DNA of 64,000 nt from Pseudothioclava nitratireducens (GCF_029210495.1 NZ_JARGDK010000003.1:265379-329378); one strand, 5' to 3'. Counted from the first letter of the stretch, positions 24,372-35,352 are shown. Notes: generated from the letters alone by a model not told the origin. Program-made: numbers and translations.

Positions 24372-25832
24372 ATGAGCCTTGGTCTTCTGATACTCGTCGT
24401 GATCGCACTGGCCGGAGCCGGCTTCGTGATCGGTCGTCAACGCGCCCTCGCCCAAGCGGGTGGCGATCCGCGCATTCTGCACTCTCTGCCCGGCTATTAC
24501 GGGCAATCGGTGTTCCTCTTTGCGGCCGTTCCCGCTCTGCTCCTGCTGCTTGGCTGGCTGCTGATCCAGCCCCTCGCTATCGAATCCCGTGTGAGCGCGA
24601 TGCTCACCCCCGCCGATATCCCCGAAGGCTCCTCCAGCGCGCTGGTGATGAGCGATGTCCGCCGGATTGCCGATGGCTTCGACGCGATGATCGCCCAAGG
24701 CCGCATGACCGAAGACGCGTTGCGCGCCATGGATGCGAATACGGTCGATGTGCGCGCCCAGCTTGCAGAAGCAGGCATTGCGCTTGGATCTGACGTGGCG
24801 CCGAACGTCTTTGAAACCGCCAAGAGCTATCGCAACCTTGCCCATACTGGTCGCCTTGCGCTGACGGTTGCGGTGATCGTGACCGCGCTGGCCGGGTTCG
24901 CCTTCGCGCTGAGCCGCATCCAGCCGGATTACCGCGCCCGCAACGTGTCTGAGCGCTTCGTCCGCACCCTGCTGATCGGCGCGTCCATGGTCGCCATCCT
25001 GACGACCGTCGGTATCATCCTCTCGCTCGTCTTCGAGACCGTCCATTTCTTCCGGCTCTACCCGGCAAAAGAGTTCTTCCTGTCGCTGACCTGGAACCCG
25101 CAATTCCGGGGCGGCTCAGACCTTGGCATCTGGCCGCTCCTTTGGGGCACGCTGTATGTCTCCTTCATCGCGCTCCTCGTCTCGGTGCCGGTCGGTATCT
25201 TCGCGGCGATCTACCTTGCGGAATATGCCTCCAAGAAGACCCGCGCCGTGGCGAAACCGCTGCTCGAGATCCTCGCCGGGATCCCGACCATCGTCTACGG
25301 TCTCTTCGCGCTGATCACCGTCGGCCCGATGCTGAGGGATTACTTCGCCCAGCCGCTCGGCCTTGGTGCAAGCTCCAGTTCGGTGATGACGGCGGGCCTC
25401 GTGATGGGGATCATGCTGATCCCGTTCGTCTCCTCGCTGTCCGACGATATCATCAACGCGGTGCCGCAAGCGATGCGCGATGGCTCCTTCGGTCTAGGCG
25501 CGACCCATTCCGAAACCGTGAAACAAGTGATCCTGCCCGCCGCCCTTCCGGGGATTGTCGGTGCGATCCTGCTCGCCGCCTCGCGTGCCATCGGTGAGAC
25601 GATGATCGTGGTGCTGGGCGCGGGGGCGGCGGCGAAAATGTCGCTCAACCCGTTCGAGGCGATGACCACCGTCACGGTGAAGATCGTCTCGCAGCTCACC
25701 GGCGACACCGAGTTCGCCAGCCCCGAAACGCTGGTCGCCTTTGCCCTTGGCCTGACGCTGTTTGTCTTCACGCTCGGCCTCAATGTGCTCGCGCTCTACA
25801 TCGTGCGCAAATACCGGGAGCAATACGAATGA
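24372..25832 (+). CDS. pstC: Phosphate ABC transporter permease PstC
   Basis: A 486-residue permease. Two membrane helices at the N-terminus (about 1-20 and 38-65) and a periplasmic insert (about 70-150) precede the usual PstC core, giving an extended form common in alphaproteobacteria. The binding-protein-dependent transport motif falls in M-R-D-G-S-F-G-L-G-A-T-H-S-E-T (about 370-385), where the cytoplasmic EAA loop contacts PstB. It ends in the ATGA that starts pstA. Confidence 0.92.
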   Translation: MSLGLLILVVIALAGAGFVIGRQRALAQAGGDPRILHSLPGYYGQSVFLFAAVPALLLLLGWLLIQPLAIESRVSAMLTPADIPEGSSSALVMSDVRRIADGFDAMIAQGRMTEDALRAMDANTVDVRAQLAEAGIALGSDVAPNVFETAKSYRNLAHTGRLALTVAVIVTALAGFAFALSRIQPDYRARNVSERFVRTLLIGASMVAILTTVGIILSLVFETVHFFRLYPAKEFFLSLTWNPQFRGGSDLGIWPLLWGTLYVSFIALLVSVPVGIFAAIYLAEYASKKTRAVAKPLLEILAGIPTIVYGLFALITVGPMLRDYFAQPLGLGASSSSVMTAGLVMGIMLIPFVSSLSDDIINAVPQAMRDGSFGLGATHSETVKQVILPAALPGIVGAILLAASRAIGETMIVVLGAGAAAKMSLNPFEAMTTVTVKIVSQLTGDTEFASPETLVAFALGLTLFVFTLGLNVLALYIVRKYREQYE

Positions 25833-27157
25833 GCACCGCCTCCACCAATTCTTCGCTCTACACGCTGGACGCGCGCACAAAGCGCCGCAACGCCGCCGAA
25901 AAACGGTTTCGCCTTTACGGCATGGCCGCGGTCGCCTTTGGCGTGCTGGCGCTGGTCGTTCTGCTGAGCTCGGTTCTGGGCACCGGTCTGAGCGCCTTTC
26001 GCCAGACCTTTCTGACAACCGAAATCACGCTGGACGAGAAGGCCCTCGACAAGAGCGGCACCCGCGATCCCGAGGTCATGGCCAAGGTCACGACCATTGG
26101 GTACGCCAAGGTCCTGCAAAATGCGCTGGTGGACGAACTGACCGCCAAGGGCCTCTTGCCCGAGGGCATGAAGGCCAAGGATGTCGGCGGCATGATCTCC
26201 AAAGAAGCGCCCGCGCAACTGCGGGACCGCGTGCTCGCCAATCCCGATCTGATCGGCCAGACGATCACCATGAACGTGCTCGCGAATGGCCGGATCGACG
26301 GCTATTTCAAAGGCCGCGTGACGATGGAAAGTGCGGCGCTGGATAGCAACGTCAGCCCCGAGCAGCTCCAGCTTGCCGAAGCCATGCGCGATGCAGGCAT
26401 GCTGGATCTGAAATTCAACTGGGGCTTTATCTTCGGACCGGATGCTTCGGAACTGCGCCCCGAGGCGGCAGGTCTGGGCGTGGCGATCATCGGCTCGGCC
26501 TATATGATGCTGATCGTGCTGGCCCTCGCGCTGCCGATTGGCGTGGCCGCCTCGATCTACCTTGAGGAATTCGCGCCGCAGAACCGCCTCACCGACCTGA
26601 TCGAGGTGAATATCTCGAACCTCGCGGCGGTGCCCTCCATCGTCTTCGGTATCCTCGGCCTTGCGGTCTTCATCAACTTCGCGGGCCTGCCGCAAAGCTC
26701 GCCGCTGGTCGGTGGCCTTGTGCTCTCGCTGATGACGCTGCCGACGATCATCATCGCGACCCGCGCCGCGCTCAAGGCCGTGCCGCCCTCGATCAAGGAT
26801 GCGGCGCTCGGGATCGGTGCCTCGAAAATGCAGACCGTGTTCCACCACATCCTGCCGCTCGCGATGCCCGGCATCCTCACCGGCACGATCATCGGCCTCG
26901 CCCAAGCGCTTGGCGAAACCGCGCCGCTGCTTCTGATCGGGATGGTCGCCTTTGTCCGTGATTACCCCGGCGCACCGCCCGAAGGCTTCACCGATCCCGC
27001 CGCCGCGCTACCGGTTCAGGTCTACAACTTCACCCAACGGGCCGATCCGGCCTTTATCGAACGCGCTTCCGGGGCCATCATTGTGCTGATGGTGTTCCTG
27101 CTGGCGATGAACATTCTGGCGATCATTCTGCGCCGCCGCTTTGAACGGCGCTGGTAA
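25829..27157 (+). CDS. pstA: Phosphate ABC transporter permease PstA
   Basis: A 442-residue permease with an extended N-terminal part: a membrane helix at about 35-55, a soluble insert to about 200, then the PstA core with five or six helices. The EAA-type loop is [15 protein letters not shown] (about 320-335). It starts within the pstC stop (4-bp overlap). It forms the membrane channel with PstC. Confidence 0.92.
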   Translation: MSTASTNSSLYTLDARTKRRNAAEKRFRLYGMAAVAFGVLALVVLLSSVLGTGLSAFRQTFLTTEITLDEKALDKSGTRDPEVMAKVTTIGYAKVLQNALVDELTAKGLLPEGMKAKDVGGMISKEAPAQLRDRVLANPDLIGQTITMNVLANGRIDGYFKGRVTMESAALDSNVSPEQLQLAEAMRDAGMLDLKFNWGFIFGPDASELRPEAAGLGVAIIGSAYMMLIVLALALPIGVAASIYLEEFAPQNRLTDLIEVNISNLAAVPSIVFGILGLAVFINFAGLPQSSPLVGGLVLSLMTLPTIIIATRAALKAVPPSIKDAALGIGASKMQTVFHHILPLAMPGILTGTIIGLAQALGETAPLLLIGMVAFVRDYPGAPPEGFTDPAAALPVQVYNFTQRADPAFIERASGAIIVLMVFLLAMNILAIILRRRFERRW

Positions 27158-27168
27158 GGACCCGACCC

Positions 27169-27966
27169 ATGAACGACATGACACTGACGGAGAGAGCTGT
27201 GAGCGCTCAGGACATCAAGATCGCCGCCAAGGACGTCCAGGTTTTTTATGGCGATACGCATGCCATCAAGGATGTCAGCGTGGACATCCTCGACAAGACG
27301 GTCACCGCCTTCATCGGCCCCTCGGGCTGCGGGAAATCCACCTTCCTGCGCACGCTCAACCGGATGAATGACACAATCGACATCTGCCGCGTCGAGGGCG
27401 ATATCCTGCTCGATGGCGAGGATATCTACGACAAAAAGGTGGACCCGGTGCAACTGCGCGCCAAGGTCGGCATGGTCTTCCAAAAGCCGAACCCCTTCCC
27501 CAAGTCGATCTACGACAACGTGGCCTATGGACCCAAGATCCACGGTCTCACCCGCTCCAAGGCGGAGCTCGACGAGGTCGTCGAAAGCTCGCTCAAAAAG
27601 GCCGCGCTCTGGAACGAAGTAAAGGATCGCCTGCACGCGCCGGGCACCGGGCTTTCCGGCGGCCAGCAACAACGCCTTTGCATCGCCCGCGCCGTGGCGA
27701 CCTCGCCGGAAGTGCTGCTGATGGACGAGCCCTGCTCGGCGCTTGACCCGATTGCGACCGCTCAGGTCGAAGAACTGATCGACGAGCTGCGCGAGAACTT
27801 CTCGGTCGTGATCGTGACCCACTCGATGCAACAAGCCGCCCGCGTGAGTCAGCGCACGGCCTTTTTCCACCTCGGCAATCTCGTGGAATTCGGTGAGACC
27901 GGACAGATCTTCACCAACCCGCAGGACCCGCGGACGGAAAGCTATATCACCGGCCGGATCGGCTGA
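27169..27966 (+). CDS. pstB: Phosphate ABC transporter ATP-binding protein
   Basis: A 265-residue ABC ATPase with Walker [10 protein letters not shown] near residue 51, the PstB-specific F-Q-K-P-N-P-F-P Q-loop (about 104), signature L-S-G-G-Q-Q-Q-R (about 161) and Walker [12 protein letters not shown] (about 182). It energises PstCA. It begins 11 bp after pstA. Confidence 0.95.
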   Translation: MNDMTLTERAVSAQDIKIAAKDVQVFYGDTHAIKDVSVDILDKTVTAFIGPSGCGKSTFLRTLNRMNDTIDICRVEGDILLDGEDIYDKKVDPVQLRAKVGMVFQKPNPFPKSIYDNVAYGPKIHGLTRSKAELDEVVESSLKKAALWNEVKDRLHAPGTGLSGGQQQRLCIARAVATSPEVLLMDEPCSALDPIATAQVEELIDELRENFSVVIVTHSMQQAARVSQRTAFFHLGNLVEFGETGQIFTNPQDPRTESYITGRIG

Positions 27967-27977
27967 CGGAGGACCAG

Positions 27978-28688
27978 ATGAGCCAGCATATTCTTTCGGC
28001 ATTCGACCGCGATCTCGAAGCGGTTCAGGCCCTTGTCGTCAAGATGGGCGGCATGGTCGAGGAGCAGATCCTCGATGCCGCCAAGGCCCTTGAAACCCGC
28101 GACGAAGATCTCGCCGAAGAGGTCCGCAAACGCGACAAGGCCATCGACGCGCTCGAAGAACGCATCAATGAAGAGGCCGCCCGCCTGATCGCGCTCCGCG
28201 CCCCCGCCGCAAGCGACCTGCGTGTCGCCCTCTCGGTCATCAAGATCTCGGCCAGCCTCGAACGCGCGGGCGATTATGCCAAGAACATCGCGAAACGCTC
28301 GAAACTGCTGATCGAGCTTCCGGCGATCAACGGCTCCACCGGCGCGATCCGCCGCATGGCGCAAGCGGTCGAGGCGATGCTCAAGGACTCGCTCGACAGC
28401 TACATCCAGCGCGATGCCGGACTGGCCCATGACGTGCGCGACCGCGATGTCGAGGTCGACCAGATGTATAACGCGCTCTTCCGCGAATTCCTGACCTACA
28501 TGCTCGAAGACCCGCGCAATATCACCGCTTGCATGCACCTGCATTTCATCGCGAAGAACATTGAACGGATGGGCGACCACGCGACCTCGATCGCAGAGCA
28601 GGTCATCTATCTCGTCACCGGCGAAATGCCCGACGAGGCGCGACCCAAGACCGATAGCGTCACCGCCTTCCAGGAAGCGGAGGACTGA
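27978..28688 (+). CDS. phoU: Phosphate signalling complex protein PhoU
   Basis: A 236-residue all-helical protein with the two PhoU repeats, each marked by the family metal-binding motif: E-R-A-G-D-Y-A-K-N-I (about 95-104) and E-R-M-G-D-H-A-T-S-I (about 195-204). PhoU links PstB activity to the PhoR kinase and represses the Pho regulon when phosphate is plentiful. GACGGAGGACCAG gives a good ribosome site. It lies between pstB and phoB. Confidence 0.95.
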   Translation: MSQHILSAFDRDLEAVQALVVKMGGMVEEQILDAAKALETRDEDLAEEVRKRDKAIDALEERINEEAARLIALRAPAASDLRVALSVIKISASLERAGDYAKNIAKRSKLLIELPAINGSTGAIRRMAQAVEAMLKDSLDSYIQRDAGLAHDVRDRDVEVDQMYNALFREFLTYMLEDPRNITACMHLHFIAKNIERMGDHATSIAEQVIYLVTGEMPDEARPKTDSVTAFQEAED

Positions 28689-28691
28689 TCC

Positions 28692-29384
28692 ATGTCGCCT
28701 GCCCAGCAACCCTGCGTGCTTGTGGTCGAAGACGAATCCGCCCAGCGCGAGGTTTTGCAATACAACCTCGAAGCCGAGGGCTTCCGTGTGGCGATGGCCG
28801 TGAATGGCGATGAGGCGCTGTTGATGGTCAAGGAAGAAAAGCCTGACCTGATCGTGCTCGACTGGATGCTGCCGAATGTCTCGGGGATCGAGATTTGCCG
28901 CCGCGTGAAGGCCAATCCCGAGACCCGCAACATCCCGATCATCATGCTCTCCGCCCGCTCTGAAGAAACCGACCGCGTCCGGGGACTCGAAACCGGGGCC
29001 GACGATTACGTCGTCAAACCCTACTCGGTCGTCGAGCTGATGGCGCGCCTGCGCACCCAACTGCGCCGCACCCGGCCCGCCGCGATGGGCGAACGGCTGG
29101 TCTATGAGGACATCATCCTCGACGCCGCCGAGCACCGGGTCTTCCGCGATGACAAGCCGCTGAAACTCGGCCCGACCGAGTTTCGTTTGCTCTCGACACT
29201 GATGGAAAAGCCGGGCCGGGTCTGGACCCGCGATCAACTGCTCGACCGGGTTTGGGGGCGCGACATCTATGTCGATACGCGCACCATCGACGTGCATGTC
29301 GGGCGGCTACGCAAGGCACTGATGGCGCATGGCGGCGACGATCCGGTGCGCACGGTGCGCGGCACGGGTTACGCGCTCGGCTGA
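28692..29384 (+). CDS. phoB: Phosphate regulon response regulator PhoB
   Basis: A 230-residue OmpR-family regulator. The receiver domain has the acidic pair E-D-E near residue 12, the phospho-accepting Asp at about 57 (V-L-D-W-M-L-P-N), T/S in M-L-S-A-R and Lys in V-V-K-P-Y. The C-terminal winged helix (about 130-228) includes D-T-R-T-I-D-V-H-V-G-R-L-R-K. It binds the Pho boxes upstream of pstS. phoR, its partner kinase, is not in the window. It overlaps the convergent kinase gene by 16 bp. Confidence 0.93.
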   Translation: MSPAQQPCVLVVEDESAQREVLQYNLEAEGFRVAMAVNGDEALLMVKEEKPDLIVLDWMLPNVSGIEICRRVKANPETRNIPIIMLSARSEETDRVRGLETGADDYVVKPYSVVELMARLRTQLRRTRPAAMGERLVYEDIILDAAEHRVFRDDKPLKLGPTEFRLLSTLMEKPGRVWTRDQLLDRVWGRDIYVDTRTIDVHVGRLRKALMAHGGDDPVRTVRGTGYALG

Positions 29385-30253
29385 TCGCTCAGGAAAGTCT
29401 CGACCTCGGCGCGCGCAGGGATGGCATCCGCCGTGCCCGCGCGCGTCACCTTGAGCGCCGCCGCGCCCGACGCCAGCCGCAGCGCATCGGCCACGGTCAA
29501 ACCCTCGGTCAGGCCAGCCACAAGATAGCCCGCGAACGTATCGCCTGCCCCGGTCGTATCGACAGGTTCAACCGGGAAAACCGGCGCCCGCGTCTCGGTT
29601 CCCGCGCGCAGGTCGTAATAGCTCGCGCCATCCTTGCCGCGGGTCACACAAACCGCCGGAACCGGCAGGTCCGACAGGCCAACGCCCAGCGCCGCGCAAA
29701 GCTGAGACGCCTCGACCTCGTTCAAAAGCAGCAGTGACACGAAAGGCAGCACAGCCTCAACCGCAGCCGCATCGAAAGGGGCTGCGGAATAGGCCACGAA
29801 CAGACCCTGCTCCTGCGCAAAACGTGCCGCTTCAACCTGTGCGTTCGTCTCGTTCTGAAGGATCAGCGCATCGCCAGATCCGGCCTCACGCAGAGCGTCC
29901 GCGACCATATCCAGCGGAATTTCCCGGTTCGCGCCCGGATAGAGGACGATCGCATTCTCGCCCGCCTCATCGACCGCGATCATCGCATGCCCAGAGGCCA
30001 CATCCAGCGTCACGACTGACTGGCAATCGACGCCCAGCGCCTCGAGCCGCGCAAGCATCCACGCGCCGTCCGCGCCCACGGCCCCCAAATGCGCAACCCG
30101 TGCCCCGGCCCGAGCCGCACCGACAGACTGGTTTGCCCCCTTGCCCCCAAGACCGCGCGTATATGCGCTGGCCGCCAAAGTCTCCCCCGGCGCTGGCAGA
30201 TGCGGCAAGCGATAGAAATGATCGGCATTGATTGACCCAAGACAGTAAATCAT
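29369..30253 (-). CDS. PfkB-family carbohydrate kinase, ribokinase-like
   Basis: A 294-residue sugar kinase. The N-terminus reads G-S-I-N-A-D-H-F, followed by G-G-K-G-A-N-Q-S-V-G-A-A-R-A-G (about 36-50), both ribokinase-type. The PfkB signature D-T-T-G-A-G-D-T-F-A-G-Y (about 235-246) supplies the catalytic Asp and anion hole. Ribose is the most likely substrate, but adenosine or other sugars are possible and no sugar transporter is adjacent. The start ATG at 30253 has AGGAGG 5 nt upstream. Confidence 0.8.
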   Translation of the reverse strand: MIYCLGSINADHFYRLPHLPAPGETLAASAYTRGLGGKGANQSVGAARAGARVAHLGAVGADGAWMLARLEALGVDCQSVVTLDVASGHAMIAVDEAGENAIVLYPGANREIPLDMVADALREAGSGDALILQNETNAQVEAARFAQEQGLFVAYSAAPFDAAAVEAVLPFVSLLLLNEVEASQLCAALGVGLSDLPVPAVCVTRGKDGASYYDLRAGTETRAPVFPVEPVDTTGAGDTFAGYLVAGLTEGLTVADALRLASGAAALKVTRAGTADAIPARAEVETFLSDQPSA

Positions 30254-30292
30254 CAAGGCCTCCTCATTCTGCCGCAAATATCCTGCGGGGGT

Positions 30293-30313
30293 CCGGGGGT
30301 GCAAAACCCCCGG
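30293..30313. repeat. Dispersed GGGGGTCCGGGGG hairpin element, copy 1
   Basis: CCGGGGG pairs with CCCCCGG around a 7-nt loop, preceded by AAATATCCTGCGGGGGT. A second copy of the same pattern lies at 35361-35404. It sits between maeB and the downstream kinase gene and may terminate maeB transcription. Confidence 0.6.
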
Positions 30314-30321
30314 CGCGCGGG

Positions 30322-32589
30322 TTACTTTGGCTGCCCGATCCGGCAGGCCGCGATCGCCGCCATGTTCAGGATGTCATTCACCGTCGACACGGTCGAGCAG
30401 ATCTGGATCGGCGCCGAGATGCCGGTCAGGATCGGCCCGATCACAGTCGCGCCCCCCATCTCCTGCATCATCTTCACCGAGATCGAGGCCGAATGCCGCG
30501 CCGGAACCACCAACACGTTCGCCGGACCGCTCAGGCGACAGAAGGGATAATGCGCCATCTGTTCAGCATTCAGCGCCACATCCACGGTCATCTCGCCATC
30601 ATATTCGAAATCGACCCCGCGCTTGTCGAGCACCAACGGCGCGATATGCATCTTGGTCGCACGCTCCGAGACCGGATAACCAAAGGTCGAGAAAGAGCAA
30701 AACGCCACACGCGGTTCGAGACCCAGCGCGCGGGCCACCTGCGCGCCACGGGTTGCGATATCGGCAAGGTCATTCTCATCCGGCCATTCGTGCACCAGCG
30801 TGTCGCCCATAAGCACGATGCGTCCCTTGTTCAGGATCGCCGTAATGCCGACCGCGCCATCGGACGGGTTCGCATCCACCACCTTGTTGATCAGCTCCAT
30901 GACATGGGCCGCCTTGCGGGTTGCCCCGGTCACCATGCCGTCGCCATGGCCGTGCGCCAGCATCAGCGCCGCAAAAACGTGCCGATCTCGGGTCGAGAGC
31001 TTATGGGCGTCCTTCTGGTCGAAGCCCTTGCGCTGCAAACGCCGGTAGAGGAAGTCTTTATATTCGTCGATATGCTTGGAATTGGCCGAGTTGACCACCC
31101 GCAGCTCGCGATAAGCATCACCGATACCGGCCGCCTCCAGCTTCTCTTTCACATCGGCCTCACGTCCGACCACGATCGAGCGCCCCATGCCGCCGCGTTG
31201 ATAGGCCACCGCCGCACGCAGCACGCGCGGATCGTCACCCTCGGCAAAGATCATCGTCGCCTGCGCCTGCTTGGCCCGCGCATGAATACCCTGAAGGATT
31301 GAGGCGGTCGGGTCCATCCGCGCCTTGAGGCTCTGGGCGTAGCCTTCCATGTCGATGATCGGACGGCGCGCAACGCCCGTGTCCATCCCCGCCTTTGCCA
31401 CGGCCGGCGGGATCACATGGATCAGGCGCGGGTCAAACGGCGTCGGAATGATGTAATCGCGCCCGAAGGTCAGCTTGCGACCATAGGCCATCGCGACCTC
31501 GTCCGGCACGTCCTCGCGCGCCAGTTCGGCCAGCGCCTTGGCGCAGGCGATCTTCATCTCGTCATTGATCGCGCGCGCATGGATGTCGAGCGCCCCACGG
31601 AACAGATAGGGGAAGCCCAGAACGTTATTCACCTGGTTCGGATAGTCCGAGCGCCCGGTCGCGACGATTGCATCCTCGCGCACCTCATGCGCCTCTTCCG
31701 GGGTGATCTCCGGGTCCGGATTCGCCATTGCGAAAATCACCGGGTTATCCGCCATCGAGGCGACCATATCCTGCGTCACCGCCCCTTTGGCCGAAACGCC
31801 AAGGAACACATCGGCCCCCTTCATCGCCTCTTCGAGCGTGCGCGCCTCGGTCACCGCAGCATGGGCCGATTTCCACTGGTTCATGCCCTCGGTGCGGCCC
31901 TGATAGATCACGCCCTTGGTGTCACACATTATGCAGTTGTCATGCTTGGCACCCATCGCCTTGACCAGCTCAAGACACGCAATCCCCGCCGCACCCGCGC
32001 CGTTTAGCACGATCTTGCAGTCTTCGATCTTCTTGCCCGACAGTTCCAGCGCGTTGATGAGACCCGCGGCACAAATCACCGCCGTGCCATGCTGGTCATC
32101 GTGGAACACCGGAATGTCCATCAGCTCTTTCAGGCGCTGTTCGATGATGAAACATTCGGGCGCCTTGATGTCCTCAAGGTTGATTCCGCCGAAGGTCGGC
32201 CCCATCAGCTTCACGGCCTGAATGATCTCGTCCGGGTCTTCGGTGTCGAGTTCGATATCGATCGCGTTCACGTCTGCAAATCGCTTGAACAGGACGGCCT
32301 TGCCCTCCATCACCGGCTTCGAAGCGAGCGCACCGAGGTTCCCCAGCCCAAGGATCGCCGTGCCGTTCGACACAACCGCCACCATGTTGCCCTTGACCGT
32401 GTAGTCATAGGCCGTCTCGGGGCGCTCGGCGATAGCCTCCACGGGAACCGCAACGCCGGGGCTATAGGCCAGCGACAGATCGCGCTGGGTCGTCATCGCC
32501 TTGGTCGCGGTGATCTCGTATTTCCCCGGACGCGGATCGAGGTGATAAGCCAGCGCCTCTTCGGGCGTGATGCGGTTTTTGGTGGACAT
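30322..32589 (-). CDS. maeB: NADP-dependent malic enzyme with phosphotransacetylase-like C-terminal domain
   Basis: A 755-residue two-domain protein, the typical MaeB length. Residues about 1-425 form the malic enzyme: [23 protein letters not shown] and the nucleotide fold N-G-A-G-A-A-G-I-A. Residues about 430-755 resemble phosphotransacetylase ([11 protein letters not shown]), thought to be regulatory. It decarboxylates malate to pyruvate, giving NADPH. It is divergent from mutS with a 117-bp gap. Confidence 0.93.
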   Translation of the reverse strand: MSTKNRITPEEALAYHLDPRPGKYEITATKAMTTQRDLSLAYSPGVAVPVEAIAERPETAYDYTVKGNMVAVVSNGTAILGLGNLGALASKPVMEGKAVLFKRFADVNAIDIELDTEDPDEIIQAVKLMGPTFGGINLEDIKAPECFIIEQRLKELMDIPVFHDDQHGTAVICAAGLINALELSGKKIEDCKIVLNGAGAAGIACLELVKAMGAKHDNCIMCDTKGVIYQGRTEGMNQWKSAHAAVTEARTLEEAMKGADVFLGVSAKGAVTQDMVASMADNPVIFAMANPDPEITPEEAHEVREDAIVATGRSDYPNQVNNVLGFPYLFRGALDIHARAINDEMKIACAKALAELAREDVPDEVAMAYGRKLTFGRDYIIPTPFDPRLIHVIPPAVAKAGMDTGVARRPIIDMEGYAQSLKARMDPTASILQGIHARAKQAQATMIFAEGDDPRVLRAAVAYQRGGMGRSIVVGREADVKEKLEAAGIGDAYRELRVVNSANSKHIDEYKDFLYRRLQRKGFDQKDAHKLSTRDRHVFAALMLAHGHGDGMVTGATRKAAHVMELINKVVDANPSDGAVGITAILNKGRIVLMGDTLVHEWPDENDLADIATRGAQVARALGLEPRVAFCSFSTFGYPVSERATKMHIAPLVLDKRGVDFEYDGEMTVDVALNAEQMAHYPFCRLSGPANVLVVPARHSASISVKMMQEMGGATVIGPILTGISAPIQICSTVSTVNDILNMAAIAACRIGQPK

Positions 32590-32706
32590 TGGGCCGATTT
32601 CCTCCTGAAAGCCCGCCCCTCTTAGCGATTGTCGCTAAATCCCTCAATGGATTTGCACCTGTTTTGCGGCTTTTGTAGGCTCGCGCGCAATCAGGTGGGG
32701 AAACAC

Positions 32707-35352
32707 ATGTCAGAGCAGACCGTCACGCCCATGATGGCGCAGTATCTCGGGATCAAAGAGGCCAATCCGGGCGCGCTTCTTTTCTATCGGATGGGCGATT
32801 TCTACGAGATGTTCTTCGATGATGCGGTCGCGGCGGCAGCAGCACTCGACATTGCGCTCACGAAACGCGGCAAACACGAGGGCGAGGACATCCCGATGTG
32901 CGGGGTTCCAGTCCATGCCGCCGAGGGCTATCTGCTGACGCTGATCCGCAAAGGGTTCCGCGTGGCCATTGCCGAGCAGCTCGAAGATCCGGCCGAGGCC
33001 AAGAAGCGCGGCTATAAAGCGGTAGTGAAGCGCGATGTCGTCCGTCTCGTCACGCCCGGCACACTGACCGAGGAATCTCTGCTCGAAGCGCGCCGCCACA
33101 ACTTCCTCGCAGCCTGGGCCGAAGTCCGCGACGAAGCGGCGCTGGCATGGGTCGACATCTCGACGGGCGATTTCCGGGTAATGCCGTGTCCGCTGACGCG
33201 GCTCGGGCCGGAACTCGCGCGCCTTGCCCCGCGCGAGGTGCTGGCGAGCGAGACAAAAGAGGCAGATATTGGTGAAATAGTCTCTGATTTGCGCGCCTCT
33301 CTGACGCCGCTTCCCCGCGCGAGCTTCGATAGCCAATCCGCTGAAAAGCGCCTGTGCGAGCTGTATGAGGTCGGATCACTCGACGCTTTCGGCGGCTTCT
33401 CGCGCGCCGAGATTGCCGCGATGGGCGCCATCGTCGATTACCTCGATCTGACCCAGCGCGGGAAACTGCCCCTGCTGCGCAGGCCCCATCGTGAGGACGC
33501 AGGCGATCTCATGCAGATCGACGCTGCGACGCGCCGCAACCTCGAACTGACGCAAGCGCTGTCCGGCGGGCGCGAGGGCTCTCTCCTGAATGCCATCGAC
33601 CGCACCGTGACCGCAGGCGGCGCGCGATTGCTCGAACGCCGGATCTCTGCCCCGTCGCGCAATCTCTCCCAGATCCATGCTCGCCATGAATCTGTGCGTT
33701 TTCTGCTGGAACAGAGCCGTTTTTACGCCGATCTCCGCGAAGATCTGAAGCGCTGCCCCGACATGGATCGCGCGCTCTCCCGGCTTGCGCTGGATCGAGG
33801 CGGCCCGCGTGACATGGCCGCAATTCGCAATGGTCTTGGTCAAGCGCTTATGATTGCAGAGCGCCTCAACAACTCCGAGGCACCGCCCCTTCTGAAATCC
33901 GCGGCCCAGGCGCTGATCGGTCACGATGACCTCGTCGCACTCCTTGATGCCGCGCTCATTGCCGAGCCCCCACTCCTTGCCCGCGATGGCGGCTTCATCG
34001 CTCCGGGTTACGAGCCCGATCTGGACGAAACCCGTCAACTTCGCGACGAAGGCCGCGGCGTGATCGCCCGCCTGCAGGCGAAATATGCCGAAGAGACAGG
34101 GATTCAGAGCCTGAAGGTCAAGCACAACAACGTGCTCGGATATTTCATCGAAGTGACCTCGACCCATGCCGAAAAGATGCTCGCAGCACCCCTATCGGAG
34201 CGCTTCATTCATCGCCAGACCACCGCCAACCAAGTGCGCTTTACGACCGTCGAACTCAGTGAGATGGAAACCCGCATCCTGAACGCTGGCAACCGGGCGC
34301 TTGAGATCGAAAAGCGGCTCTATGACAGCTTGAAACGGGCCATTTTGAATCAGGCCGGGCCAATCAATGAGGCCTCGCGCGCGCTCGCGGAAATCGACCT
34401 CTCCACCGCCTTTGCGGACATCGCCTCCGGCGAAAACTGGACCGAACCGACCGTCGACAACTCGCGCGCCTTCGAGATCGACTCGGGGCGTCATCCCGTG
34501 GTCGAGGCCGCCCTCAAACGCACGGGCGAGCCCTTCATTGCGAATAGCTGCGAGCTCACCCCGGACGCGACACCGGCCATCTGGCTGCTCACCGGCCCAA
34601 ACATGGCCGGTAAATCGACCTTCCTGCGCCAAAACGCAATCATCGCCCTTCTCGCGCAAGCGGGGAGCTTCGTTCCGGCCAAGCGCGCGCATATCGGGCT
34701 GGTCTCGCAACTCTTCAGCCGCGTGGGCGCCGCCGACGATCTGGCGCGCGGACGCTCGACCTTCATGGTGGAAATGGTCGAGACCGCCGCGATCCTGAAT
34801 CAAGCCGATGACCGCGCGCTGGTGATCCTCGACGAAATCGGTCGGGGCACGGCGACCTATGACGGCCTCTCGATTGCCTGGGCGGTGATGGAGCACCTGC
34901 ACGGCGTGAACCGTTGCCGCGCGCTTTTCGCCACCCATTACCACGAAATGACAGCCCTTTCCGCAAAGCTGGACGGCGTCGAAAACGCCACCGTCGCGGT
35001 CAAGGAATGGGAAGGCGAGGTCATCTTCCTGCACGAGGTCCGCAAGGGCGCGGCTGATCGCAGCTACGGGGTGCAGGTCGCGCGGCTGGCGGGTCTCCCG
35101 GATGCGGTGGTTTCGCGGGCCCGCGTCGTGCTGGATGCGTTGGAAAAAGGCGAACGCGAGGGCGGGACGCAGAAGCGAGCGATCATCGACGATCTGCCGC
35201 TCTTCGCGGTCTCGCAATCGCCGCAGCCTACGCAAAAGGCCACGGCATCCTCCGAGGTCGAAGACCGTCTCCGCGACATGATCCCGGACGACATGACACC
35301 CAAAGACGCCCTCGTTGCGCTCTACGAATTGCGCGGGCTTCTCAAGGACTGA
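32707..35352 (+). CDS. mutS: DNA mismatch repair ATPase MutS
   Basis: An 881-residue MutS. The mismatch-reading F-Y-E motif is at about residue 32 (G-D-F-Y-E-M-F-F-D-D-A). The ATPase domain has Walker A G-P-N-M-A-G-K-S-T (about 630) and Walker B with D-E-I-G-R-G-T (about 709). The C-terminal P-D-D-M-T-P-K-D-A-L-V-A-L-Y segment is the tetramer/MutL end. The ATG at 32707 is preferred over an in-frame start 78 bp upstream because GGTGGGG precedes it and it matches family N-termini. Confidence 0.95.
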   Translation: MSEQTVTPMMAQYLGIKEANPGALLFYRMGDFYEMFFDDAVAAAAALDIALTKRGKHEGEDIPMCGVPVHAAEGYLLTLIRKGFRVAIAEQLEDPAEAKKRGYKAVVKRDVVRLVTPGTLTEESLLEARRHNFLAAWAEVRDEAALAWVDISTGDFRVMPCPLTRLGPELARLAPREVLASETKEADIGEIVSDLRASLTPLPRASFDSQSAEKRLCELYEVGSLDAFGGFSRAEIAAMGAIVDYLDLTQRGKLPLLRRPHREDAGDLMQIDAATRRNLELTQALSGGREGSLLNAIDRTVTAGGARLLERRISAPSRNLSQIHARHESVRFLLEQSRFYADLREDLKRCPDMDRALSRLALDRGGPRDMAAIRNGLGQALMIAERLNNSEAPPLLKSAAQALIGHDDLVALLDAALIAEPPLLARDGGFIAPGYEPDLDETRQLRDEGRGVIARLQAKYAEETGIQSLKVKHNNVLGYFIEVTSTHAEKMLAAPLSERFIHRQTTANQVRFTTVELSEMETRILNAGNRALEIEKRLYDSLKRAILNQAGPINEASRALAEIDLSTAFADIASGENWTEPTVDNSRAFEIDSGRHPVVEAALKRTGEPFIANSCELTPDATPAIWLLTGPNMAGKSTFLRQNAIIALLAQAGSFVPAKRAHIGLVSQLFSRVGAADDLARGRSTFMVEMVETAAILNQADDRALVILDEIGRGTATYDGLSIAWAVMEHLHGVNRCRALFATHYHEMTALSAKLDGVENATVAVKEWEGEVIFLHEVRKGAADRSYGVQVARLAGLPDAVVSRARVVLDALEKGEREGGTQKRAIIDDLPLFAVSQSPQPTQKATASSEVEDRLRDMIPDDMTPKDALVALYELRGLLKD

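Noticed and set aside
23217..25103. Minus-strand reading frame of 628 codons opposite pstS and pstC
   Set aside because: It is a GC-rich antisense shadow of two well-identified genes. Composition is dominated by R, G, D and H, with no motif.
32629..32706. Longer MutS start, 78 bp upstream
   Set aside because: The added residues (Cys/Phe-rich) do not resemble MutS, and the ATG at 32707 has a better ribosome site.
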